Made by a program: the position numbers and the translations under genes
Origin: Takakia lepidozioides
Lineage: Eukaryota; Streptophyta; Takakiopsida; Takakiales; Takakiaceae
Assembly: GCA_030704615.1 (NCBI GenBank)
Contig: CM060731.1
Coordinates: forward strand, 14,942,001 to 15,006,000
Length of the DNA: 64,000 nt
Direction of reading: 5' to 3'
Shown here: piece by piece, positions 1 through 9,763 of the stretch
Numbering within the stretch: position 1 is the first letter of the stretch
Layout: every line of letters starts with the position of its first letter
Notes under the pieces: generated by a model
Told to the model about the DNA's origin: nothing
Databases searched by the model: none
The model's input: only the letters and a program-made list of their open reading frames with translations

Positions 1-133
1 TAGGTGACTTTACTTATGATATGCTCTTATTTGCTTGGTGCATATTTGAAGTTGATGAGCACTGTTTGAGCTGCCAAATAGTGGAGGATTGAACAGGGCA
101 TAGTCACAAGCATGAGTGAGGGCTATCTTTTGA

Positions 134-541
<408 letters not shown>

Positions 542-1782
542 CAATGATGAAAATATGTACCCTTGTTTCCATGCTAGTTTGGAGTTTGGTCCCTGAAAAA
601 GTGATCAAAGTTGTTGCGTTCCTCAAACATCTGTGAGTTGCTGCAAGTGGGGGGGGCTCTGGTGGGGTCTGGTTTCATGTCGTCCGGACATCCGCAGGGT
701 ATGGTGGATGCGAGTGGCGAGTGCTGTCTTGTCTCCCAGTGATCCTCAGCATGGACTGTTCCTCAAACAGGTTTTGAGAAACAGGGATGTGAATATTGGT
801 TGGTTTTAGTACTGGTAATGATAGGATGATGAGCATCGCCAACAGCAATCATTTACAGTCGTTTTATGCTTCCCAGAAGTACCCCAGTTTAATGCTCTTG
901 CTGTGGCGTGCTTCCAATTCTCTGCTGATTCAATGCGAGACTTAAGTCATACCATAAGCATAGTAGAGGCCACGGCTGGAGATGAGGTGAGGTTAGTTAT
1001 TATGAAGTTTTTCAGCTCTGGGCCGGTTAACACAAGCAGCCTCTTTATGGTGCTTGCCCCCCTTGACCAACCCCTTGAGTTGTTATACATTTTCTTCTTT
1101 TTGGTATGCTTCACATCTCTAATTGAGCTTATAGCAAACAGTAGAGAAAATACTCCAAAAAAAATAGAGCTCAAGGGGAGAACTCTTTGAGAGATTAGTT
1201 CTCTTTGGATTACTTTGTAGTCATGTAAAGAATGGTGTGCACTCTTATACATATTGTACAGTTCAATTAAATTAAACAACTCATGTAACACCTCTAATGA
1301 ATATTTCATATACTAAACATGATCTTCAAACAAGTGGGTAAGCTGCATTGCCAGTAGCATTTCTTGATGAGTTACTGCCCAGCCACGAGATCATGGTTGT
1401 TCTTACATTATTATTATTTGTGTTTATGTATTTCCAAATATACAATGTACTTGCAATAAAGATTTTCAGCTACTGTGGGGAACATGGACTCCTTTCAAGA
1501 GTAGTATGAGATAGTCCCACAGAGTGAGTGGTTGCAAATTAGAGCCCTGTTCAGGAAAAATACAACTTGAGAGCCTTCACCCTCATTATGTGGTGCCTTT
1601 GCAGATGTTTACCATCATTCTTCATGTGCCACTTTTTTATCTTAAACAGGTGAACGCCCTTGCTCCAGCTCTTTACCGAGCGTAAAAAATAATTTTAAAT
1701 TTTTTGTCACTCCTCTTCATCTTTTCGCGCTCCTCTGTGCAGTAAACAGTGTGGTAGAATTGTTGCTGAGTGGACTAGTGTT
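542..1782 (+). other. Hexokinase 3' flank / presumed 3' UTR and intergenic DNA
   Basis: No supportable coding region is seen here. The first few hundred bases probably hold the 3' UTR of the hexokinase. An AATAAA hexamer at 1455-1460 is the clearest polyadenylation-signal candidate. The short open frames have no recognisable protein content. Confidence 0.4.
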
Positions 1783-1860
1783 CCGGTAAGCAACTCTCCG
1801 GGCTGGCGTGGGTGTTCCGCTGTGTAATGCACCGCACCAGCCTGGAGAGTTGCTTACGGG
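1783..1860. repeat. Near-perfect hairpin, about 30-bp arms and 14-nt loop
   Basis: The arm at 1783-1814 (CCGGTAAGCAACTCTCC...) pairs with 1829-1860 (...GGAGAGTTGCTTACGGG), with only a few mismatches. The total length is about 78 bp. It could be a fold-back mini-transposon, a regulatory structure, or a small-RNA precursor; the sequence does not decide between these. Confidence 0.6.
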
Positions 1861-2137
1861 CACCCGGCCTGCTTTCGCGTTAGATTATGCCTTGTAAGGC
1901 CATGCAAAATACACTACAAAAATTTGAAGCGTTTCTTTACGTGTCATGCCCGCCTTCCCACGAGCCCCTGGCGGAAAGTTTTTAATTGAAACTTGGGCTA
2001 CATGGAAACACCTGGGAGCGACAGCTCACAAATCAGGCCCCTTAATGGTGAGAGGAGAAAATAATATCTTTCAGAGTAACCTCTCCGTGAAGGCTTACGT
2101 ATGGGACACCGCCCAGGGAAGAGGGAGAAGAACATAC

Positions 2138-2485
2138 CAGTGTTGGGCGGTTATTTGATTTTTTTCATAACCGGCGGTTCCGGTTGCTTCAAAAATTTCG
2201 AAACTATTAACCTGCGGTTGCGGTTACTAAATTTTTTATGGCTAGATATAACCTGCGGTTTGGTTTCTTGCAAAAACCTCAAATAAATTGTTTTCATCAA
2301 ATAACCGTGGGTATTGGGCGGTTCTTTAAGGTTCTTTGCTCAGTATTTGAATGCCTGACCTCCACCGGTTCCTAACCGGACCGATTACTTCATTTTTTCA
2401 CCTTCGCCGGTTATATATATATATATATAACCGAATAGGCAACCGCCGGGTAGTAGAGAGAAATTTAAATAACCGCCCAACATTG
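2138..2485. mobile_element. hAT-like MITE, 348 bp, with 8-bp target duplication
   Basis: The terminal inverted repeats read CAGTGTTGGGCGGTTATTT on the left and AAATAACCGCCCAACATTG on the right (one mismatch). They are flanked by the direct 8-bp repeat GAACATAC at 2130-2137 and 2486-2493. An 8-bp duplication with CA...TG ends is the hallmark of hAT transposons. The interior is rich in short ACCGG/CGGTT repeats and encodes nothing, so it is a non-autonomous element. Confidence 0.8.
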
Positions 2486-2534
2486 GAACATACACTCAAT
2501 GCACCATCCAACTGAACTACTGGCTGTTGGTACA

Positions 2535-3888
2535 TCAATATAGGTTGTTTTGTTTTGTTTTGTAGCGTCCTTGAAATCTCCCAAACCATGGGGCCAGCCT
2601 TGGTGCTTGGTGCCCTTGGAAAGCCCTCGATGAGGAGGGGTGCACCGGCTTGGTCTCGTAATTTTTGGACCCGCGGTGTGGGAGATAGGGCGCAAAGATA
2701 TATTTCAATATATGAAGCCTCGACATGGGAGATTCCAAAAATAGCAAAGTGGGCATTCCTGGACCGTTGGAGCCTCGACATGAGAGATATCAACAGGAAG
2801 GTCTCTGATTCAAATCAGGTCGTAGGCTCTGTGAAAAAAATGATTAGATGACATTGGACACTTGAGCCAACGGCACAGGCTACCCTAGTCAATATACGAA
2901 GCGGGACGTTTGTTTTGTTTTGTTTTGTTTTGTCACGTTGAGATGTCCCAAACCGCGAGGCCCTAGCCCTGGTTGCTTGGTACTTTTGGAAAACCCTCGA
3001 CCGGGTGCACGGGCTTGGTTTCATGATTTTTGGACCTGCGGTGTGGGAGATGTGGAATTTCAAGTATTTTGGGTCGCTGGAATCTCACGAAAAATAGCAA
3101 AGTGGGCATTCCTAGACAATGGTTGGAGCCTTGATAGGAGAGATATAAAGGGAAGGGTCTAGGCTCTGTGGAAAAAAAAAATGATTAGACTTGGATGACT
3201 TAGATGACATTGGACACTTAGATGGAGATCATACTTGGGCCTAGACATAGGAGACGCACTTGAATACATAGGAGATTGCACTTGGGCTTACATGACCCTG
3301 GGCACTTGAGCCAACGGCAGAGGCTACCCCAGTCAATATATGAAGCGAGACGATTGTTTTGTTTTGTTTGTCACATTGAGATGTGCCAAACCGCGAGGCC
3401 CCAGCCTTGGTTTGGTACCGTTGGAAAGCCCTTTGACGAGGAGGGGTGCACGGTCTTGGTCTCATGATTTTTGGATGTGCGGTGTGGGAGATGTGGAATT
3501 CCAAGTACTTTTGGTCGCTGGAAATTCCTGAAAAATAGCAAAATATGCATTCTTGGACAATGGTTGGAGCCTCAACATGAGAGATCTCAAGAGAAAGGTC
3601 TCCGGTTCAAATCTGGTCGTAAGCTCAATGGAAAAAAAAGATGGGATATGGCTAAAACAAATTTGAAGTACTTTTGGTCGCTGCACAATGATTGGAGCCT
3701 CAACAGGAGAGGTAGCAAAAGAAAGGTCTCCGGTTCAAATCTGGTCGTAGGCTCTGTGGTCGCCTTGGGCCTCGACATAGGAGGCGCACTGGGATACATA
3801 CGAAATTGCACTTGCTCTTAGATTTCAATTTTTCGCACTTGGGCCTCCACATAGGAGATACATAGAAGATCCTACACTTGGGCTTAGA
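2535..3888 (+). repeat. Tandem array of ~370-440 bp units containing tRNA-derived SINE-like modules
   Basis: Three successive units share a TTGTTTTGTTTTG stretch (near 2545, 2908 and 3354) and the block GCGGTGTGGGAGAT (near 2672, 3040 and 3480). Each is followed by a short module. Copy 1 (2738-2840) has a perfect RNA polymerase III A box TAGCAAAGTGG at 2742-2752, a T-arm/B-box-like GATTCAAATC at 2807-2816 and an A-rich tail. Copy 2 (3095-3181) keeps the A box and tail but has lost the B box. Copy 3 (3534-3641) keeps the B box GGTTCAAATC at 3604-3613 and tail, with a decayed A box. A fourth partial copy (about 3680-3760) keeps the B box. The array is interrupted by the Copia element and resumes at 6845. 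Confidence 0.65.
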
Positions 3889-3893
3889 TGACA
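3889..3893. repeat. Copia target-site duplication TGACA (left copy; right copy 6845-6849)
   Basis: TGACA directly precedes the left LTR and directly follows the right LTR. The uninterrupted form (gatgacattggacac) is visible in the array at about 2847 and 3205, confirming the pre-insertion site. Confidence 0.9.
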
Positions 3894-4222
3894 TGTTAGA
3901 ATTGAACAAGAACATGAACAAGAACTAAAGTCTTAGACTAAAGCTAAAACTAAAGCTCTCATCCCAACCATAGAAGCCACCATCATACTTTTACACTTAG
4001 ACTAGTGGCTTCACCCCCGAGCTTGTACAAGAAGGTCTCTAGAAAGTCCTACTTGGTCACTTCCACTTCCACTATGGTGACCATCCACCTTCTAGCCATT
4101 CACCTTCCAAAGATGAGTTAAACAAGATAGTCTCTTAGACTTCTAAACCTTTGGCGTTCAAGACTCTTTAGTCTTCTAGATATGTTTAATTACTTCCAAC
4201 ACTCCCACTCAATTAAACCATA

Positions 4223-4921
4223 TCATTGAGCTACTTCGTTTGTCTTTGAAGAAGAGACACCAAGTAAGGCTGAACACTTCATGTGTTTTGTTTGTGGTAG
4301 ACTCTTCGTCAAAACATCTGCAACCATATCTCCTGTAGCACAATAGATCATGTTGATCTCTCCCTTGCATACAACTTCTCGTATGTAGTGATGTTGCACT
4401 TCAATGTGCTTCGTCCTTAAATGATACTTCGGATTCTGACTTAGTGCAATTCCACTTTGATTGTCACAATAGAGAGTCGTAGGTAGTGATTGGAGATGAT
4501 CCAAATTTCCAAGCAACTTCCGTAACCAAATAACCTCATTTGCTGCTTGTGTAATGGACATGTACTCAACTTCTGTTGATGACAACGCTGTTGCAACTTG
4601 TCGTTTGCTAGACCAAGATACAGCTCCACCTACTAGGAGAAAACAATGGCCTGAAGTTGATTTTCTACTATCAACGTCTCCTGCCCAGTCAGCATCAGCA
4701 AACCTCAACAAACTTGGATCTTCCACTCTCTTGTAGAGTAGACCAGAGGTTGATGTTCCTCTTAGATATCGAAATATCATCTTCACTGCTTTCCAATGGG
4801 TTTGTCCGGGATTTGAAAGAAATTGTGAGACCACTCCCACTGAATGTGCAATGTCTGGCCTAGTACAAACCATGCAATACATCAAACTGCCGACTGCGCT
4901 TTGATAAGGAGTTTTCCTCAT
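4223..4921 (-). pseudogene. Copia RNase H domain (C-terminal pol segment)
   Basis: The 232-residue frame begins at the typical RT-RNase H connection (YQSAVGSLMYCMVCTRPDIA) and carries RNase H hallmarks: FADADWAGD, ALSSTEVEYM and LYCDNQSGIAL, plus the terminal DVLTKSLPQ motif of plant Copia elements. It ends just inside the 3' LTR. RNase H removes the RNA template during reverse transcription. The domain looks complete, but it is cut from RT by the upstream frame break and deletion. Confidence 0.87.
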
Positions 4922-4968
4922 ATCTTATTGCTCTTCTTGAGTCTTAGGTGCCATATCATTCGTAAGTT

Positions 4969-5607
4969 TCAAACCAACTTTGAGAGGAGTTGATGTTGGC
5001 TTACCATCTCCAACTTAAACCTTTGTAGAATTGTCTCAATGTATTGTCGTTGATGCATGAATATTGTATGGTTCACTCGATCTCTGCTGATTTGAATACC
5101 AAGACAGAACCGAATCTCACCCATGTCAGTCATGGCAAACTCTCGATGTTGCTTCCCTTCCAAGCAACCTTTGCATAGACGCATATCGCTCATCTCTTTC
5201 AATGGTAGTCCTTCCACAAGATGGCTTGAGAGTTGCATCTGTCTCAACTTTTTAATGCTCAAATGACCTAACCTTCTATGCCACAACTCTGTTTCTGACA
5301 TGACAGGTGTAGATCTCAACTGTGGTGAAAATATGGTAAGAGCACTAGAGACATGATGTTGTAATCTATACAAACAATTATCAAGAATAGCTCTTGCTAC
5401 CACAGCTCCTGAGCTATCTGTGATAGTACAACTCTCATCTTGGAATACCACTTTGTATCCCTTTGCAACAATTTGCCTTACAGACAGCAGGTTCTTTGTT
5501 AAAATAGGGACATGTATGACATTTTCCACCTCTATGGTTTCCCCTTCATTGAGCATAAGAGAGACTGAGCCTTCCCCACCAATGACATGCTTGCTATCAT
5601 CTCCCAA
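4969..5607 (-). pseudogene. Copia GAG-pre-integrase segment fused by deletion to an RT C-terminal segment
   Basis: The first part matches the linker ahead of integrase (ETELWHRRLGHLSIKKLRQM, then CKGCLEGKQHREF), including the HHCC zinc-finger region. Directly after it the protein continues with RT thumb-like sequence (MTDMGEIRFCLGIQI, then QRQYIETILQRF). The whole integrase catalytic core and the RT palm with its YVDD motif are absent, so an internal deletion joined the two near 5120-5130. The frame is also separated from Gag and from the RNase H segment. It is a relic without catalytic activity of its own. Confidence 0.85.
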
Positions 5608-5635
5608 AAGAACATATTGTGTAGGTGAAAGAGAT

Positions 5636-6637
5636 CTATAGGATAAGAAATGTCTCTCTCTGTGAACTCATATGTGCTCCTGAATCAACATACCACACAT
5701 GCTTCTGTCTAGTAGTGGCTGAGAGAGACACAACAAATAGAATAGCATTCCTCTGATGAGTAGCTATGTTCCCTTGACTCTCTCTGCTGCGCTCATCTGC
5801 AATGCGCTTTCTACAATCCTTGATCATGTGACCAAGTTTATTGCAATAAAAGCACCTCACTTTGGCATTTTTGATCTTTGAGTTAGATTGAGGTTTCTGA
5901 AACCTCTGGGACTTCTGAGACATATGTGAAGAGAGTCTTCTATTCAAGACTACTCCAGTCATGTCTGTGAACAAAGCTCTGTCTACCTCTGTAGACGTAC
6001 CTTGACCTTTTCTTCTTGTTTCCTCCTTGAGGAGAAGTCCTATGACAACATCAATAGTTAAGTTGGTTTGTCCTGCTAGAGACACCACAAAACCATCATA
6101 GGATTCAGGTAAGGTTGCCAATAACACCACTGCGGCGTGTTCATCAGTCACATTAGTTCCCACAGAGACTAGTTGATCTCGCAACACACGAAACAAATTC
6201 AAGTGTTGTTCAACTGAGTCTGACTCGGTCATCTTCAGACCATAGAACTTTTGCGTCGCATACACTTGCGATGTGACATCCTTCGTCTCATATATGTTTG
6301 CTAGCTTGTCCCAAACATCCTTAGCATTCTTTGCACTTATAATGAAATGCAACTGATTGTCTCTCAAGCTTGTGATGCTAGCTCTTGCTTTCTGATCTTT
6401 CCTATCCCATATGGCTTGGCCAACAATAGTGTCAGGTCTTGGGACTGATCCATCAACCACTCCCCATAGATCTTTGTCTAGAACGACCATCTCCATCCTA
6501 AACTTCAAAGTTTGATAGTTAGCTCCATTGAATCGATCTTCCACTCTCACATCTAATGCACTCGTCATAGACATAGAATGAGGATTGCTAGAAGACGACG
6601 CTCCAGCCATAATCAAGTTCTCAATCTCAACTACCAA
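5636..6637 (-). CDS. Copia Gag with start of protease
   Basis: This open frame of about 333 residues encodes the retrotransposon capsid protein (UBN2/Gag-polypeptide type) with tracts such as FRMEMVVLDKDLWGVV and LHFIISAKNAKDVWDKL. A CCHC zinc knuckle, CFYCNKLGHMIKDC (C-x2-C-x4-H-x4-C), lies at roughly residues 262-275. Near the C-terminus, WYVDSGAHMS carries the D-S-G-A active-site motif of the aspartic protease, after which the frame breaks. The protein packages element RNA in cytoplasmic particles. It lies just downstream of the primer-binding site, the normal position. The first ATG in frame is taken as the start. Confidence 0.85.
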   Translation of the reverse strand: MVVEIENLIMAGASSSSNPHSMSMTSALDVRVEDRFNGANYQTLKFRMEMVVLDKDLWGVVDGSVPRPDTIVGQAIWDRKDQKARASITSLRDNQLHFIISAKNAKDVWDKLANIYETKDVTSQVYATQKFYGLKMTESDSVEQHLNLFRVLRDQLVSVGTNVTDEHAAVVLLATLPESYDGFVVSLAGQTNLTIDVVIGLLLKEETRRKGQGTSTEVDRALFTDMTGVVLNRRLSSHMSQKSQRFQKPQSNSKIKNAKVRCFYCNKLGHMIKDCRKRIADERSRESQGNIATHQRNAILFVVSLSATTRQKHVWYVDSGAHMSSQRETFLIL

Positions 6638-6849
6638 CTCTCACCTAGAGAAGAATGGCTCTGATACCATGTTAGAATTGAGCAAGAACATGAACAAGAA
6701 CTAAAGTCTTAGACTAAAGCTAAAACTAAAGCTCTCCTCCCAACCATAGAAGCCACCATCATACTCTTACACTTAGACTAGTGGCTTCACCCCCGAGCTT
6801 GTACAAGAAGGTCTCTAGAAAGTCCTACTTGGTCACTTCCAACATGACA

Positions 6850-7174
6850 TTGGACACTTCGGCCAACGGCACATGAACACTGACCCGAGGGCTTACAATC
6901 AAAGCATGGTATCAGCAGAAAGTCCACTGTACCCAAAGATCTAACATAGCCGAGTAGTTTCCAGAGATCTCCCAGTACCTGAAACCCGATGCACCTAGTC
7001 CAAATCTTGTAGGATCACAAGAAACTCTTGAAGCTATAGGTTATTTCAAATGATTCAGGCTCTTGGATCACTGAGTAGATCATCAAGCGCCATATTGATG
7101 CTTCAATGGTTTGAATGTTGCTATTTAAATCCAAACATGTTCCTCTCAACATATGCAAGCGAAATTATTTCCAC
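6850..7174. other. Resumed tandem-array sequence and XTH 3' flank
   Basis: Just after the Copia insertion the array sequence (cattggacacttcggccaacggcac) continues briefly, then gives way to unique DNA that is presumably the 3' UTR/flank of the XTH gene on the minus strand. No other gene is seen. Confidence 0.45.
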
Positions 7175-9618
7175 TCACGAGTTGGAGAGACATTCAGGGG
7201 GTGGTGTGGGGTACCTATACACATCTGTACAATAGTTGTAAATCATGAAATTTTCCTCAACTTGCTTCAACTTGTCAACTTGGCCAATGCTCAGAGACTG
7301 GAATCCAGGCTGGCCCCACCACTGACTCCCAGAAGATGATGCACACATTTCCATGGAACCTCCTTCAGGACAGCCATCAAGCATGAACTTAGTGTAGGAT
7401 GCAATAAAAGGTGCATCGTTCCAGTCGATCTTTACATTTCCATGCTGTGTTGCCCAATCCTCTCCATTCCAAATGGTCGAGTAGATTCCCATGCTTTGGT
7501 ACATGGGGTAGGGAACCCCCAAAACTTGGTTATTTTTGAAGACTCGAATTGGTACATCATCAACAAAGAAGCTACATGCACAAGCATTCATGATGGTAAG
7601 AAACATTGCAAACATAGGTGTTAAAGTACACTGATTTAGATCATTTGCAGTCTTACAGGATTGAAGTGTCTAGAGAGGATCAGGTTGATGCATTCTGGCG
7701 CAGACGAACTGGATGTTTAACTGTTGTTGTAATACTTGTGGACCAAGTGGTGCTTAACCTGGGCTAGTGCTTGGGTTATGATTCCAAGTCATGCTCCTTA
7801 ATAAACCAATTTAAGATACATTCTCATTGCAGATGATGACCTGATAGTATTTCCTAAATTTGTGGGCATTTGATTACTGAAGGTTCCTGCTTTATGAAGT
7901 ACTTAGCAGCATGTCTACTTTTACAGTCTGAAAATTCGAATAATATTTGAAGGAGTATCTTCACTGAATGTTTTCATGGCTGGCAAGAACAGGATTGTAT
8001 CATATTGCTGCTTCCATGAATGAAATGAGTCCAGCATGCCTTGTACTGCATGCACAATCCAACATTTGTACTTTATGCTCTGAGCAAAAGGCATAGTAGA
8101 CTCACACAATTTGCTGTTGGTTCCACAGGAAAGAATATGTGTGAAAATATTCTGTAGGGTCAAACCACAGATAGATTCGCTGCTCCCGGCCCCCTTGTCC
8201 ACTGACAAAGACATTTGTTTGCAGAATGTAAGGCTGTCCTGAGGTGTTACCAAGGAACTCAAAGTCCAGCTCATCGTGGTTTGCAGTCTGAGAGTGCATC
8301 TGGAATTGACAACATTACAAGACTTGAGGAAATTAGAAGCTTTGAAATCCCATGTCTTGTGCTTCAACTTTACAACTTTCCAAGGAGCTTGACATAAGAT
8401 TTATCTAAAAATCCTTTGCAGATGGAGACGAATTTACGACACATTGAAACCACTTTTTGAGTCCCAGTCAAATAATGACAGCTACGGTCGGGAAAACCTT
8501 CAAGTTCAGATTTCTGTAATCCCTAGAAAATCCATACATGACTAAACTCTGCGCAGAGGTGCAGCCTGGACATCAGGGCAGTTGCAAGAATTTAGATGCA
8601 GTTTAAAGCCTGTTGCAGAGCACGATGTTAAACGCAGGTCAGCATCCAGGGCATTGGGAATCCAGGAACAATTGAGGTGGTTTGGCATCCTTGTACTGTG
8701 CCAATTTCCTCCCCAATTCCAAGGAAGCTCCTTATTGTCATCTGGAAATTTTCACCGAGTATGTGAAAGCCCTTCTCTAGTTTGAAAAGGGCATCAATTT
8801 TTCAAAATTTGAACATACACATTGACTGAGATCTCTCACGGAAAATTAGTAGAACTTTCTGGTCAATGGCAGTGAATGGAGTATAGCTAGACATTGAAAT
8901 CAGAACTCAGAAGGACTAGGGATGATCTTACATAGTAAGCAGTGACTGTGCCTGCAGAATTTCCAGGGACCAACTTTAGTTGAGTGCTAACGTATCCAAA
9001 TAGGTACTTGTTCAATGACCTGTATCCACATCCTGCAGCCCACAGAGGCACTTCACGTTGATTGAGTGCAAATTGGAACCATCAACTGATTTTATACACC
9101 TTGAGGCTTGGAGACTCCACCACATCCCACTGAGAAGGGAGAATGCAATGGAGATGTTCTGCATAAGGAGCCTCATGAATGCAAGTCTGTCTCTCTTTCA
9201 GAAAATGATAGTCTCTCATTCAAGTATCAAGACTGTTGATAGTCATGCATGTGAGAGGCAGATTGTAGTGACAGTTCAGGAAGTAGCACTTAGAGACAAA
9301 CAACAGAATCACATCAAGGACAGGTGTACTAAATTCATGCCGAGGATGAATAAGGCGGACAAAATTGAAGCTTCATATTGCATGGAACTCACCAGACTTC
9401 TGATCGAGGACAAGCTGCACGGTATTGCCATTATCCAGGGTGATGAAGTGGTCTGCAGACCATGCGACCGTGTAAATATTTGCAAAAGGTTCAGCCTGGA
9501 CTCCAGCAGTTCCATGGTCGGAGAATAAAAAGAAAAGCAACAGCGTTGTCAACCACCCACTCTGGCGCTGTTGAGATTTTCTGTGGCCTCCCTGGGAAGT
9601 TTCATGTAGCTCCCCCAT
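7175..9618 (-). CDS. Xyloglucan endotransglucosylase/hydrolase, 4 exons, complete
   Basis: This GH16 cell-wall enzyme cuts and religates xyloglucan in the apoplast. My exon model on the minus strand is 9618-9393, 9032-8932, 8299-8106 and 7571-7175, with GT-AG junctions in consistent phase. It gives 918 coding bases (305 residues plus stop), a normal length for the family. The start ATG at 9618 precedes a hydrophobic stretch ([10 protein letters not shown]) that fits a signal peptide. Exon 3 carries the catalytic motif [10 protein letters not shown] at about residues 117-126, with nucleophile Glu119, Asp121 and acid/base Glu123, followed by a glycosylation sequon (NTS). Exon 2 has [14 protein letters not shown]; exon 4 has WFDP-type continuation [11 protein letters not shown] and the XTH C-terminus with NYCTD and ECLSNS. 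No lesions are seen. Confidence 0.93.
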
Positions 9619-9753
9619 CGACAAGTACCCCCAAATGCTATGCCAGATGCTCAAATTCAAAAGAGGTTTCCAAGTATGGCTTCAACTTTGTCTCTCTCCA
9701 ACCTCCATCACTTACCCACCGTTAGTATGCACTGAAGAAGGAAACCTTATAAC

Positions 9754-9763
9754 ATATATATAT
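9754..9763 (-). promoter_or_regulatory. Candidate TATA box of the XTH gene
   Basis: A TATATATATG tract on the minus strand lies about 136 bp upstream of the XTH ATG, at a plausible distance for a plant core promoter. It is an AT run, so chance is possible. Confidence 0.4.

Larger units (their letters stand above)
3894..6844 (-). mobile_element. Ty1/Copia LTR retrotransposon, internally deleted
   Basis: The element is 2951 bp and lies on the minus strand. The LTRs are 3894-4201 (3' LTR, 308 bp) and 6670-6844 (5' LTR, 175 bp). In element orientation they run TGTTGGAAG...CAATTCTAACA. The right LTR lacks about 133 bp relative to the left, bounded by a short CTTCCA repeat. The classic Copia primer-binding site TGGTATCAGAGCC (initiator tRNA-Met complement) abuts the 5' LTR at 6657-6669, and a purine tract (GAGTGGGAG) abuts the 3' LTR at 4202-4212. 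The internal region is only about 2.5 kb, against 4-5 kb in complete elements. Integrase core and most of RT are missing, so it cannot move alone. Confidence 0.93.

Noticed and set aside
2738-2840. Functional tRNA gene
   Set aside because: A and B boxes are present but no cloverleaf with acceptor stem and anticodon arm can be drawn, and an A-rich tail follows.
3587-3921. Minus-strand ORFs containing RPDLNRRP-like peptides
   Set aside because: These are read from the tRNA-like T-arm of the SINE modules; the peptide is a well-known by-product of such repeats.
9058-9528. 156-codon plus-strand frame across the XTH first exon and intron
   Set aside because: It overlaps the coding exon 1 of XTH on the opposite strand and shows no domain of its own.
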